From contig JAYRZB010000003.1 in NCBI GenBank assembly GCA_041916675.1, forward strand, positions 310,001-374,000: DNA of 64,000 nucleotides. Reading direction: 5' to 3'. The DNA comes from JAYRZB01 sp041916675. GTDB taxonomy: Bacteria; Pseudomonadota; Alphaproteobacteria; Rhizobiales; Devosiaceae. Every line of letters begins with the position of its first letter. Within the stretch, counting starts at the first letter, position 1. The notes beneath the pieces are model-generated. The model was not told the origin of the DNA. It searched no databases and was given only the letters and a program-made list of their open reading frames with translations. Shown here in pieces: positions 52,854-62,036 of the stretch. The position numbers were made by a program, and so were the translations under genes.

Positions 52854-53492
52854 TCAGGCCTTCTTGCGCAGCAGCGCCCAGGCGCCGGTGACGGTGATGG
52901 CGGCGAAGGCCATTTTGACGAGGTCCCACAGAACGAAGGGTTTCACGGCGCCTTCGAAGGCGGCGGTGACGAGGTCGGAACCGGCCAGCCATGCGGGCAG
53001 CGCCCCGCCCTGCTGTTCGATCAGCGTGGCGACAACGAGCAGCCAGGAGAAGCCGAAGGCAAAGGCCACGGCATCGGCGGCCACCATGGCGGCGAACAGG
53101 GCCACAATGCGGCCCGATGCGCCAAGGTCTGCCGCGCGGCCGATGGTGTAGGCCATCGGGATGTAGCCAACGAGGAAGCCGAAGGACGGGCGGAAGACAT
53201 AATCAAGCCCGCCGCCGGTGGCAAAGACCGGCAGGCCCGAGAGGCCTTCGATGAGGTAGAGGACGACGGTGGCGACGCCAATGCGCCAGCCGAAGGCGGC
53301 AGCGAGAGCCGCGACAGCGAAGGTCTGCAACGTGACCGGCACCGGCAGCACGGGCACGCTGATCTTGGCGCTGAGGGTGAGCAGCAGGGTGCCGAGCACC
53401 ACGGTGGCCGCCGCATAAAGCGCGCGCGCGGCCTGACTCTTGGGCGCATAGGTGCCCAGAATGGTGTTGGGAGTGGTCAAGGCCAGAGCCAT
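52854..53492 (-). CDS. bioY: Biotin transporter BioY
   Basis: A 212-residue membrane protein with about 6 spans, the substrate-binding S component of biotin ECF transporters. The BioY hallmarks SAKISVPVLPVPVTLQTFAV (about 41-60) and GLPVFATGGGLDYVFRPSFGF are present. bioM and bioN are not adjacent, so it is a solitary BioY that works alone or with a shared energising module. ATG at 53492 has GGAAGG upstream; a 14-codon longer frame is open but unlikely. Confidence 0.94.
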   Translation of the reverse strand: MALALTTPNTILGTYAPKSQAARALYAAATVVLGTLLLTLSAKISVPVLPVPVTLQTFAVAALAAAFGWRIGVATVVLYLIEGLSGLPVFATGGGLDYVFRPSFGFLVGYIPMAYTIGRAADLGASGRIVALFAAMVAADAVAFAFGFSWLLVVATLIEQQGGALPAWLAGSDLVTAAFEGAVKPFVLWDLVKMAFAAITVTGAWALLRKKA

Positions 53493-53558
53493 TGCTATAC
53501 CTTCCGTTGAACAGGATTCCGTTGGCGAATTCATAGTCCCTAGCGCACCGGGAAGGCA

Positions 53559-54476
53559 ATGGCCCCCACAACAGATACGCTGGTTCTCTCGACCAATTTC
53601 CTATGCACCCCGGGCGAAGCAGTGCAGGTGGCCCCTGCCCTGACCCGGGTGACCGCGCCCAATGCCAGCGCATATACCTTTACCGGCACCAACAGCTTTC
53701 TGATCGGCACGGAGAGGGTGTGCGTGCTCGATCCGGGACCCGATGATCCGGCGCACCTGGCGGCGTTGATGGTGGCAATCGATGGCCGCAAGGTCGATGC
53801 CATTGTGCTGACCCACACCCACACCGATCATTCGGCACTGGCGAAGCGGCTGAAAGCAACGACGGGGGCCCCGATCTGGTCTGGCGGGCCGCACCGCCTG
53901 TCGCGGCCGGTCCGGCTTTTTGAGATCAACCCGGTGCAAGGCTCATCTGACTGGGGACTGGTGCCGGACCGGGTGCTGGCCGATGGCGAAAGCACCGATG
54001 CCAGCGGGGTGGCGCTCAAGGTGCTGGCGACGCCGGGCCATTGCGCCAACCACCTGTCGTTCGGGGTGACGGGCACGCCCTATATGTTTACCGGCGACCA
54101 TGTGATGGGCTGGAGCAGTACGCTGGTGGCGGTGCCGGATGGGTCGATGGCGGATTATCTGGCTTCGATCATCAAGACCGCTGATGCCCCCTTCAGCCAC
54201 TACCTGCCCGCGCATGGCGGAGAGATTGCCGATGGACCAAGGCATGCACGTGCGTTGCTGGCACACCGGCAGGCGCGCAATGAGCAGATCCTGGAATGCC
54301 TTGGCAAAGGCGTGCAGGACCGGAAAGGGCTGCTGGCGGCCATCTATCCGCAATTGAGCGGGCGGCTGCGCCGCGCCGCGCTGATGACGCTCGACGCCCA
54401 TATTGAGTATCTCAGCGACAAGGGGAAGATCAGCCAGCGCTGGACGCCGCTGGGACGGCGGCTGACCCGCAGCTAG
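53559..54476 (+). CDS. MBL-fold metallo-hydrolase (LACTB2-like)
   Basis: A 305-residue metallo-beta-lactamase-fold protein. THTHTDHS (about 87-94) provides the metal ligands, with further His/Asp in GHCANHLSF, TGDHVMGW and HYLPAHGG. The C-terminal winged helix-like part (about 245-300; KGLLAAIYPQL) matches LACTB2-type hydrolases. The substrate is unknown, with RNA or thioesters as possibilities. It is divergent from bioY (66 bp) and its stop overlaps the convergent DUF1499 gene. Confidence 0.9.
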   Translation: MAPTTDTLVLSTNFLCTPGEAVQVAPALTRVTAPNASAYTFTGTNSFLIGTERVCVLDPGPDDPAHLAALMVAIDGRKVDAIVLTHTHTDHSALAKRLKATTGAPIWSGGPHRLSRPVRLFEINPVQGSSDWGLVPDRVLADGESTDASGVALKVLATPGHCANHLSFGVTGTPYMFTGDHVMGWSSTLVAVPDGSMADYLASIIKTADAPFSHYLPAHGGEIADGPRHARALLAHRQARNEQILECLGKGVQDRKGLLAAIYPQLSGRLRRAALMTLDAHIEYLSDKGKISQRWTPLGRRLTRS

Positions 54477-55357
54477 CCCTCGGGTGCCGGGGCCAGTGCA
54501 TCAGGCGTCACCTCTTCAGCAGGCGGGGGTTCGACGGCGTTATCGAGCGCGCCATCTTCGCCGGTGGTGACTTCCTGCGGCTCGGTGCTGTCTTCGGCGG
54601 GAACAGCCACCGGCGTGTCGCGAACAAGCGCGGTCACCGCATTATCGATGGCCACCATGAAGGCTTCGATGCGCAGGCCGTTGGCGCCAAAATCGTGGAT
54701 GCCGGTCAACGATGCCGAGCGCATGGCAAGGCTCGATCCATCGGCAGTGGGCCGGATTTCAATGGCGACCTCGTCTTTCCAGCCCAGCAAAGTCTGTGCG
54801 GTGGCATTGAGCTGCACGGCGGTTGGCAGGCCCGCCGAGACCGAGGTGGATATGACCTGCCAGCCCTGCGCCTTGACCTCGGTTTCAACCAGGGAAAACA
54901 GCTGATCGGAATCGAGCAGGTAGTTGCGGGTGCGGGCATTGGGGAAGACTGTGGCCGTCCGCTCGGCATCGAGTGCGACCGGGGGCTGCGGGAAGGCCGA
55001 GAGCAGCACCGGAGGGTTGGCCCAATCGGTCGAAACGTCGGTGACCTGAGGGTAGCGATAGGCGGCATAGCCTGCAATGGCGAGGGGCGTGAGGCAGAGG
55101 AGGCTGAGGAACGACCCCAGCATCGCCCTGCCCCAGCCCCGATCGCCGGTGGACCAGATGCGCACAAAGGCGGCGACGCCGCACAGCAAGCCCAGCGCCG
55201 CCGCGCCGAGCGCCACCGCTTCGATGAGGGTAAATTGATCGGAACTGATGAGTTCGCCACGATGCATAAAGACCGGAATGACGAGCAGTGGAATCGACAG
55301 GCTGCCAAGGCGGCGCGACCAGATCGCCCATTTCGATGTGCGGATGAGAATGCGCAT
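54473..55357 (-). CDS. DUF1499 membrane protein
   Basis: A 294-residue protein. Two to three membrane spans (about 17-35, 45-65, 80-100) precede a DUF1499 domain (about 120-245; FPNARTRNYLLDSDQLF and VAIEIRPTADGSSLAMRSAS). The C-terminal 40 residues are a Glu/Pro-rich disordered tail. Its function is unknown. It is the last gene of the DUF898-M48-DUF1499 run on the minus strand. Confidence 0.85.
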   Translation of the reverse strand: MRILIRTSKWAIWSRRLGSLSIPLLVIPVFMHRGELISSDQFTLIEAVALGAAALGLLCGVAAFVRIWSTGDRGWGRAMLGSFLSLLCLTPLAIAGYAAYRYPQVTDVSTDWANPPVLLSAFPQPPVALDAERTATVFPNARTRNYLLDSDQLFSLVETEVKAQGWQVISTSVSAGLPTAVQLNATAQTLLGWKDEVAIEIRPTADGSSLAMRSASLTGIHDFGANGLRIEAFMVAIDNAVTALVRDTPVAVPAEDSTEPQEVTTGEDGALDNAVEPPPAEEVTPDALAPAPEG

Positions 55358-55380
55358 TAGGTCTGTTCCAGAATTCGCGC

Positions 55381-56592
55381 TCAGGGTCGCGAGCGGTTCT
55401 TGTCGCTGTTCTTGGCGGGATTGTCGTCTTCGGGTTCAGAAGTCCCACTGTTTCCGCCATCGCCGCCGGTCGGCTTGCCGCACATCGATTTGATGGCCTG
55501 CCACTCTGCATCGGTGAAAGGGGGGATCAGGTTGGCGCTGTCGGCGACCTTTAGTGCATCGAGGGCGGCGCGCCGTTCGGCGGTGAGTGGATGCGTGCTG
55601 AGGAGCGCGAAGGCGCGGGTGAAGGCATCATCGCCCGCCACGCGTTCAAGCAGATCGGCAAGGGCGACGGGCTGGAAGGCCATGCGGCGGGCCACATCGG
55701 CCGCGAACTGATCGGCCTGCCGCTCGGCCTCGCGGGAGAACCGGCTATCGATAAGGGCCGAACCGATACCGCCGGCAACGGAAATGCCGGTCATATCGCC
55801 GAGCACGAAGCCGATTAGGAGGCCGGTGCCTGCGGTTGAAATCAGCTGTTCCATGCCGTGGCGGTACGCGACGTGACCAAGCTCGTGGGCCATGACGCCG
55901 GCGAATTCATCGGGGCTTTCGGTCTGGTCGAGCAGGGCCGAAAAGTAGAACGATCTGCCGCCGGGCAAGGCGAAGGCGTTGGGCACGGTGCTGCGGATCA
56001 CCGTGATGCTGGTGTTGAATGGCGAACCGGTGCCCTGCATGGCAGCATTGGCAAAGCGGGCGATGGCGCGATTGGCGAGACTGTCCGGATCGGGATCGCA
56101 GACTTCAAAGCCACCGTTTTCGCTCAGGGCGCTTTCAATCTGCTCGGAGACCATATCGCCCATACGGGTTTCCCACTCCGCCGGAATGAGATGGACGATG
56201 CGGCTGGCCAGAAGCGGCACGCCGACGAGATAGGCGCCGATAACCGAGGCCAGCGCGAGAGTGGCGATGCCGGCGAGCCTGAATTGCTTGTTGCGGTCAG
56301 CCCGGTGCTTTTCGGCCAGCGCGGGCAGCATGTCGTGGGCGGCGCGCACCTGCTCAAAGGACCGCACCACAAGGCGTTCGCCCACCGGATGGCCATGAAC
56401 GCCGATGCGCAGCTGATTGTGCGGCGCGTGCAGGGGAGAGACATCGGCGGCGCGCCAACGGGTGATCTCGTTGCCATCAGCAGCATCGAGGATAACGAGG
56501 GTGGCAAGGCTGGTGCCGGCGGACTCGATGCGGCAGGTGACATCGTGCACGTTGGCGGTGTGACCATCGGTATAGCGGCCGGTGATCTGCAT
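55381..56592 (-). CDS. M48 family metalloprotease
   Basis: A 403-residue membrane-anchored zinc protease. An N-terminal cytoplasmic domain (1-100) is followed by a membrane span (about 105-127). The catalytic HELGH is at about 234-238 in VMAHELGHVAYRHG, the third ligand Glu in SREAERQADQFA, and the STHPLTAERRAAL motif near the end is typical of the family. It has a Ser/Asp-rich C-terminal tail. It overlaps the DUF898 gene by one base, so the two are co-expressed. This is a likely membrane-protein quality-control protease. Confidence 0.92.
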   Translation of the reverse strand: MQITGRYTDGHTANVHDVTCRIESAGTSLATLVILDAADGNEITRWRAADVSPLHAPHNQLRIGVHGHPVGERLVVRSFEQVRAAHDMLPALAEKHRADRNKQFRLAGIATLALASVIGAYLVGVPLLASRIVHLIPAEWETRMGDMVSEQIESALSENGGFEVCDPDPDSLANRAIARFANAAMQGTGSPFNTSITVIRSTVPNAFALPGGRSFYFSALLDQTESPDEFAGVMAHELGHVAYRHGMEQLISTAGTGLLIGFVLGDMTGISVAGGIGSALIDSRFSREAERQADQFAADVARRMAFQPVALADLLERVAGDDAFTRAFALLSTHPLTAERRAALDALKVADSANLIPPFTDAEWQAIKSMCGKPTGGDGGNSGTSEPEDDNPAKNSDKNRSRP

Positions 56593-57815
56593 CAGTAAGC
56601 CCCCACATTCAGGGCATCTGCAAGGCCTTCGCCGGCCAGCGACGTGTCTTCGGCCCCGGCGCGGACGCTGCGCAGGCTATCGACGTTTTCGATGGTGGTG
56701 CCATTGGCCACGGCCTTCCAGAACCCCAGGGAAAGGTAGAGTTCTGCCATAGCGGCGAAGCTGGCGAGCAGGACCATGTAGCCAAGGGCCAGCGCAATGA
56801 CGGAAATAATGCTGGACTGAAAAATGCGAGCAAAATCAGCAGGATCGAAGTCGCTACCCTGGCGGGAAATTTCGAGAATTAACGAAGACGCACCAACTCC
56901 TGCAATTATTGAAAATAATAGAACGCAGACTGACAACATTAGAACGTAAACGACAAACTGCCACAGCAGGGTCAGCCCCGAGAGCTTGACCGTGACGCGG
57001 GCCGCCCCGCAGCGAATGGCGGACAGCACGCGACCGGTCTCGGCGGCGCGGATGGCGAAGTAGCCGAGGAAGGGCAATGCCATGGCAGCAAGCGTGAGCA
57101 GGATGACAATGCCATCGGCCCCGATGCGGGGGCTGGATTTGAAGCCGTGGACCGAGCCGATATAGACCACCAGCCCAATGATGACGGCGAGGGTGGTGAA
57201 GTAGAAGCCATAGAAGCGCCCGGCGATCAGCTTCCAGGAGCCATCGAAGGTGAACTGGCGGTCGCCATACCAGGTGTGGCCGGTTTTGTAGCGCGAGAGG
57301 CTGGCCGACATGAACGGATAGGCCAGGCCCATGGTGACAAGGGTGAGGATTGACCAGAAGAAGCGGCGGATGGCATAGGACCAGGCGCTGCCCTTTTGCG
57401 CAAACCGGATGCCGCGCCAGAGCGTGCGCGACAGGCGGAAGTCGCGGGCACGGTAGAGCGCGTAGCCCATGAAGAACCAGAGCAGCACGCCGATGATGGC
57501 GTAGCCGGCCACGATGATCTCTGGGCGCTGGGTGGAGAGGTAGAAGAACAGAAGATAGAGCGGCAGGAAGAAGGCGAGCGCGAACAGGAAGCCGATGAGC
57601 AGCTGCATGGCATGGCCGGTATATTCGAGGGCATCGCCATCGATCTCGGTATGGGACCAGTAGAAGCGCCGCTTCCAGGTGACGAGCCAGAAGCGATAGA
57701 CGCCCAGCGTTGGCAGCATCATGAGGTAGCCGCGGGTGAGGATGCCGAACATTTCACCGCGATCACCGGTGAACCGCACCTTGCCAACCCGCCCTTCGGC
57801 AGCACTATCAGCCAT
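56592..57815 (-). CDS. YjgN family (DUF898) membrane protein
   Basis: A 407-residue protein with about 8-10 membrane spans. The repeated YjgN pattern includes VGKVRFTGDRGEMFGI, GVYRFWLVTWKRRFYWSHTE and the second-half YKTGHTWYGDRQFTF. Its function is unknown. It overlaps the M48 protease gene by one base, a pair seen in several alphaproteobacteria. Confidence 0.9.
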   Translation of the reverse strand: MADSAAEGRVGKVRFTGDRGEMFGILTRGYLMMLPTLGVYRFWLVTWKRRFYWSHTEIDGDALEYTGHAMQLLIGFLFALAFFLPLYLLFFYLSTQRPEIIVAGYAIIGVLLWFFMGYALYRARDFRLSRTLWRGIRFAQKGSAWSYAIRRFFWSILTLVTMGLAYPFMSASLSRYKTGHTWYGDRQFTFDGSWKLIAGRFYGFYFTTLAVIIGLVVYIGSVHGFKSSPRIGADGIVILLTLAAMALPFLGYFAIRAAETGRVLSAIRCGAARVTVKLSGLTLLWQFVVYVLMLSVCVLLFSIIAGVGASSLILEISRQGSDFDPADFARIFQSSIISVIALALGYMVLLASFAAMAELYLSLGFWKAVANGTTIENVDSLRSVRAGAEDTSLAGEGLADALNVGAY

Positions 57816-57875
57816 CAGACCGCCCCAGACCCCAACGCCGCGACCATTCCATTTTGTGCCCGAGCCCGCAAGGTT

Positions 57876-58502
57876 TCACGGGTTGAGGCGCTGGCGCGAC
57901 CAGCCCGAACCGGTGGGTGTGAAGACCATGCGATCATGCAGGCGGAAGGCACCATCCTTCCAGAACTCGATCTGCTGCGGCAAAAGCCGGAACCCGGACC
58001 AGTGCGGCGGGCGCGGCACCACGGCATCGCCGAGGCTGGCCTCCAGCGCGGCGACGCGCTGTTCGAGGGTGGCGCGATTTGGCAAAGCCCGCGACTGTTG
58101 CGACGCCGACGATGCGATCTGCGAGCCGCGCGGGCGGCGATGGAAATAGGCATCTGCCTCTTGGGGGGTGACGATTTCGACCGGGCCGCGCATGCGCACC
58201 TGGCGGCGCAGGGTTTTCCAGTGAAACAGCAGCGCTGCCTTCGGTTGCGCCAGCAATTGACGGCCCTTGGCGCTTTCAAAATTTGTAAAAAACGTGAAGC
58301 CACGGGCATCGCGGGCGTTCAAAAGCACCATGCGAACGTCGGGAAGTCCCAATTCATCGACAGTGGCCAGCGCCATGGCGTTCGGATCGTTGGGCTCGGA
58401 ATTGCCGGCCTCGGCGAACCATTCCTCGAAGAGGGCAAACGGATCGATGGGGGCGACATCGGCATCGTCAAACAGGCGCTCGGACAGGGAAGTGGCGGTC
58501 AT
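57876..58502 (-). CDS. pdxH: Pyridoxamine 5'-phosphate oxidase
   Basis: A 208-residue FMN enzyme that oxidises pyridoxine/pyridoxamine phosphate to PLP. FMN contacts are in RMVLLNARDARGFTFFTNFE, the QSR segment in ASSASQQSRALPN, and the C-terminal GFRLLPQQIEFWKDG and RLHDRMVF motifs are conserved. Its length is normal. It is in divergent order with the DnaJ-like gene downstream and is separate from the DUF898 operon (60-bp gap). Confidence 0.94.
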   Translation of the reverse strand: MTATSLSERLFDDADVAPIDPFALFEEWFAEAGNSEPNDPNAMALATVDELGLPDVRMVLLNARDARGFTFFTNFESAKGRQLLAQPKAALLFHWKTLRRQVRMRGPVEIVTPQEADAYFHRRPRGSQIASSASQQSRALPNRATLEQRVAALEASLGDAVVPRPPHWSGFRLLPQQIEFWKDGAFRLHDRMVFTPTGSGWSRQRLNP

Positions 58503-58625
58503 GAATGGGCTTTCGCGGCGGTGAAATGATTATCCGGGCCAAGCTGGACAAGGCGGCAGGGCGTCGCCATATAGAATTCAACCAGCGGTGTTGCAACCGT
58601 ACCACGATTCTTATGTCAGGAACCC

Positions 58626-59558
58626 ATGCGCGACCCATATGTAGTGCTGGGGGTGCCCCGGACAGCCAGCGAGAAGGACCTCAAGTCCGCCTATCGCAAA
58701 CTGGCCAAGGCTCATCACCCAGACCAGAACCAGGACGACCCCAAGGCACAGGCCAAGTTTGCCGAAATCTCTTCGGCCTACGACTTCCTGTCCGATGCCA
58801 ACCGCCGCGCCCAGTATGACCGGGGCGAAATCGATGAGAGCGGCCAGCCCAAATTTGCCGGCTTTGCCGGCGCGGGAGCACGTGGCGGCCCGCGCGGCCG
58901 CACGCAGGCGGGCAATTTCAGCGCCGAAGACATCCTGAAAGAATTCATGAGCGGGTTCGGCGGCACGCGCCGCCCGGGCGCGCAATCGGCCGGGTGGGAC
59001 CCGTTTACCGGCGCCTCCAGCCCGATGGGCGGCGGGGCAGCACCCAAGGGCGAGGATGCCCCGGTGACAGCGGCGATTACGCTTGAAGACGCCCATGCCG
59101 CCGCCACGGTGGCGCTGCGCATGCCAAGCGGGAAGATGTTCAACGTCAAGATTCCCGAAAAGGTGCAGGAGGGCCAGCAGATCCGGCTCAAGGGCCAGGG
59201 CCTGCCCTCGCCGCTGGGCGGCGAGCCGGGCGATGCGATCGTGACCATCAAGTTCGAGCGCCACAAGCATCTGCGCCGCGACGGCAAGGACCTGCGGGTG
59301 GATGTGCCGATTACGCTTTATGAGGCGGTGCTGGGGGCCAAGGTGCGGGTGCCGACGCTCGGCGGTTCGGTGGAGCTGACCCTGCCCCCGGGCGTGAACA
59401 CCGCCAAGGCCCTGCGCCTGAAGGGCAAGGGGCTTTATGGCGAGGGCGACCTTTATGCGCAGTTGCGCATCGTCCTGCCCGAAGGCGGCGACCCGGACCT
59501 TGAAAGTCTGATGCGCTTCTGGCGCGACCAGAAGGCCTACAAGGTGCGCGACAGCTAG
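58626..59558 (+). CDS. DnaJ-like co-chaperone (CbpA type, no zinc finger)
   Basis: A 310-residue J-protein. The J domain (1-70) has the HPD motif in AKAHHPDQNQ. A Gly/Arg-rich linker (about 75-150) follows, then the two C-terminal substrate-binding subdomains (about 155-300; KIPEKVQEGQQIRLKGQG and LPPGVNTAKALRLKGKG). It lacks the CxxCxGxG zinc repeats. It should stimulate DnaK ATPase and hand over clients. It converges with the methyltransferase gene (8-bp gap). Confidence 0.94.
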   Translation: MRDPYVVLGVPRTASEKDLKSAYRKLAKAHHPDQNQDDPKAQAKFAEISSAYDFLSDANRRAQYDRGEIDESGQPKFAGFAGAGARGGPRGRTQAGNFSAEDILKEFMSGFGGTRRPGAQSAGWDPFTGASSPMGGGAAPKGEDAPVTAAITLEDAHAAATVALRMPSGKMFNVKIPEKVQEGQQIRLKGQGLPSPLGGEPGDAIVTIKFERHKHLRRDGKDLRVDVPITLYEAVLGAKVRVPTLGGSVELTLPPGVNTAKALRLKGKGLYGEGDLYAQLRIVLPEGGDPDLESLMRFWRDQKAYKVRDS

Positions 59559-59566
59559 GGCCAGGC

Positions 59567-60238
59567 TCAGGCGTAGGCGACCCAGCCCTTAAAGCTCAGG
59601 GCTGCATAGAACAGGCTGATGCCGGTGAACCCGGCCTCGGCCAGCATTGCCGTTTCGGCTTCGGGCGAGAGGACTGTGAGCCTTGTGCCGATGGCCTGAT
59701 GCATGCTGGCAAGCTGGGCCGGATCGGTGACATCGGGCGCGCCATAGGCGACGTGGCGGGCGATCCAGGCGGACCGCGCGGGCTCGGACTGATCAAAACT
59801 GATATGGGCCAGAACCAGCGGCGCGCCGGGGCGCAGGCGGGCATGCAATGCCTGCAGCGTTGCCAGCCGTTCGGCCAGTGGGATGAAGTGGAAGGTCAAA
59901 AGGCACACCGCCCCATCGAACGGGCCAGGCGGGGCCGCTTCGACGGTGCCGTGATGCAGACCGATGCGCTCCATATGCGCCGCCGCCGTCTGCCCGGCCA
60001 GCGCCAGCATATCGGCCGAGGGATCGACCCCATCGAACGTCCAACCCGGATGGGCATCGCCGAGCGCCTTGAGCTCGAGCCCACCCCCTGCCCCAAGCAC
60101 AAGCACGCGCCCGGTTGTCGGCACGCGCTCGGCCAGCAGCATGGACACCATGCGATGCAGGCTCTCAAACCCCGGCACCTGCCGCGGCGGGCCCTGCAGA
60201 TAAGCACTGGACGCATGGGTGCCGGAAAAGGTGGACAT
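59567..60238 (-). CDS. Class I SAM-dependent methyltransferase
   Basis: A 223-residue soluble enzyme. SAM-binding motif I is VLVLGAGGGLELKAL (about 46-60), motif II FDGVDPSADML (about 68-78), and motif IV GAVCLLTFHFIPLAERL (about 110-126). The substrate is unknown. The start ATG at 60238 is preceded by a 258-bp stretch with the short homopolymer GGGGGGGG and no other feature. Confidence 0.88.
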   Translation of the reverse strand: MSTFSGTHASSAYLQGPPRQVPGFESLHRMVSMLLAERVPTTGRVLVLGAGGGLELKALGDAHPGWTFDGVDPSADMLALAGQTAAAHMERIGLHHGTVEAAPPGPFDGAVCLLTFHFIPLAERLATLQALHARLRPGAPLVLAHISFDQSEPARSAWIARHVAYGAPDVTDPAQLASMHQAIGTRLTVLSPEAETAMLAEAGFTGISLFYAALSFKGWVAYA

Positions 60239-60497
60239 GGGTGGAGGCTCCGGGGGGGGGGCGTGAGTGGGCGGATAGAGCAGTAACAGAAGGCGAAATC
60301 AAGCGAGGCTGCGATTGTGGGGCTGCTTGCATATCCATTGAAAGCAGGACCGGCATCGGCTAACCTGATCACATGATCGCCAAGACCGTTTCCATCAATG
60401 GCTATTATCCGGCTGCCCAATAGGCGCGGCCCGGTTCTATAACCAATGCCGCCGTTGAGGCGGATTGTTTGACCCTCACGGCACACGTGAGGACACC

Positions 60498-60971
60498 ATG
60501 ACTGATAAGATCAAAGAGTTTGCTATCCGCTCTGCCCAGGCGGCCGATGTTCCCCAGCTTGTGGAGCTTATCGGCCAACTGGCGGCCCATCACGGCGACA
60601 CCGCGACGGCCAGCCCAGATTTTTTGCACCAGGATCTGTTCGGTCAGACGCCATGGATTTCCATGCTTGTTGCTGAGGCCGCCTCGCAGCTTGTGGGATA
60701 TGCGGCGCTTTGCCCGCTATACCGCGCCCAATTCAGCCACCGCGGTATCGACCTGCACCACCTTTATGTCACGCCTGAACACCGTACGCAGGGTGTTGGC
60801 ACGGCGCTGGTGAAAGCGGGAATGGATATGGCCTTGGCCCGCCGCTGCACATATTTTCTTGTTGCCGCGCGGGCAGACAATCTTGAAGCGCAACGGTTCT
60901 ATGAACGGCTCGGATTCACGCGCTCGCTGGCGGGCGGCGTGAGGTTTACCAAGGTGCTGGACGGAGGGTGA
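60498..60971 (+). CDS. GNAT family N-acetyltransferase
   Basis: A 157-residue acyltransferase. Motif A is LHHLYVTPEHRTQGVGTALV (about 92-111), which binds the acetyl-CoA pyrophosphate; VAARADNLEAQRFYERLGF is motif B. It acetylates an unknown amine substrate. ATG at 60498 has GAGG upstream; an open frame from 60465 is less likely. The 285 bp after it hold no clear gene. Confidence 0.9.
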   Translation: MTDKIKEFAIRSAQAADVPQLVELIGQLAAHHGDTATASPDFLHQDLFGQTPWISMLVAEAASQLVGYAALCPLYRAQFSHRGIDLHHLYVTPEHRTQGVGTALVKAGMDMALARRCTYFLVAARADNLEAQRFYERLGFTRSLAGGVRFTKVLDGG

Positions 60972-61256
60972 ACGATGATCAAAGATCCAGGACAGTAGTG
61001 GGAGATTAGGCCGAGCGCGCGGTACGGGAATAATGAAGTTCAGCAGCGTGAAAGGTGGACCGTTGGTGGGGTCGGACGTGCTAAGAAAAGCACACAACGC
61101 TGAACTTTGCTGCTAGAATGTGATTCTGGCGAAGTCCTCGCCTCCCCCCTCCACCGGGAAAGTAGATCGCATACAGGACTGATTGAGCACCGAACCACTG
61201 TTCGAGCGACGGCAAAAGGAGGGATTGCCTATTTAGCTCGCTATAGGAGGTTCAGG

Positions 61257-61991
61257 ATGCAGCTGAGTGTTCCAATCTATGTTCTGAAGCGCACGGCCAG
61301 GCAGTTGGCCCGCGCCCAGTCTTTGCCGCTGAACGAGGCACTTGACCGGGTTGCCATTGGCCAAGGCTATGGCAGTTGGAGTCGTTTGGCAGCGCGACAC
61401 GCCGCCCAATCGCCCGCGGCGAGGCTCTTTACCCGGTTAAAGCCGGGCGAAATCGCCTTGGTGGGCGCCCGGCCGGGGCAAGGAAAGACCCTTTTTGCGT
61501 TAGAGATTGCGGCCATCGCCGCCAACGCCGGTCGCAAAGCATACTTCTTTTCTTTCGAATGCACGTCGGAAGAAGTCGACGAACTCCTTGGGTCAATTGG
61601 CTACAATATCGCCCAGCTTGACGAGCGGTTCGAGTTTGACGGATCGGATGACATTTCCGCCGAATTCATCACGGGTAGGATCGGGCATGCCGAGAAGGGA
61701 ACAGTGGTTGTCGTAGACTATCTACAGTCTCTCGATCACAGACGATCAAATCCTGCCCTCAGCGAGCAAATCATGGCCCTCAGGAAGTTCGCTGCGCTGA
61801 AGGGCCTTGTCATGCTGTTCATTGCGCAGATCGATCGTCGCTACAATCCCGAGATAAAAGCGCTCCCCGACCTGAACGATGTGCGGATGCCCAATTCCAT
61901 CGACTTGAGCGTGTTTGCGAAGAGCATTTTTCTGAATAATGGAGAGGTCAAGATTCACATTCCGGAGCAATCTGGGGCCATGGCGCAATAG
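61257..61991 (+). CDS. DnaB-like RecA-fold ATPase ('DNA helicase' of Hyphomicrobiales)
   Basis: A 244-residue protein. A short N-terminal part (1-60, with LKRTARQLARAQSLPLNEALD) is followed by a DnaB-type RecA core: Walker A GARPGQGKT (70-78) and Walker B TVVVVDYLQSLD (about 152-163), then FIAQIDRRYNPEIKALPDLN. It lacks the DnaB N-terminal domain and is half the length of replicative DnaB, so probably is an accessory ATPase. ATG 61257 with GGAGG upstream is clearly better than the open frame from 61107. Confidence 0.88.
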   Translation: MQLSVPIYVLKRTARQLARAQSLPLNEALDRVAIGQGYGSWSRLAARHAAQSPAARLFTRLKPGEIALVGARPGQGKTLFALEIAAIAANAGRKAYFFSFECTSEEVDELLGSIGYNIAQLDERFEFDGSDDISAEFITGRIGHAEKGTVVVVDYLQSLDHRRSNPALSEQIMALRKFAALKGLVMLFIAQIDRRYNPEIKALPDLNDVRMPNSIDLSVFAKSIFLNNGEVKIHIPEQSGAMAQ

Positions 61992-62036
61992 AGTTGTCCG
62001 CGTCTATCGCCGTTGACTGACCCGCGACCCAACCTC

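Noticed and set aside
57396..58529. Plus-strand 377-codon open frame across DUF898 and pdxH
   Set aside because: It spans two real minus-strand genes and is compositionally like an antisense read.
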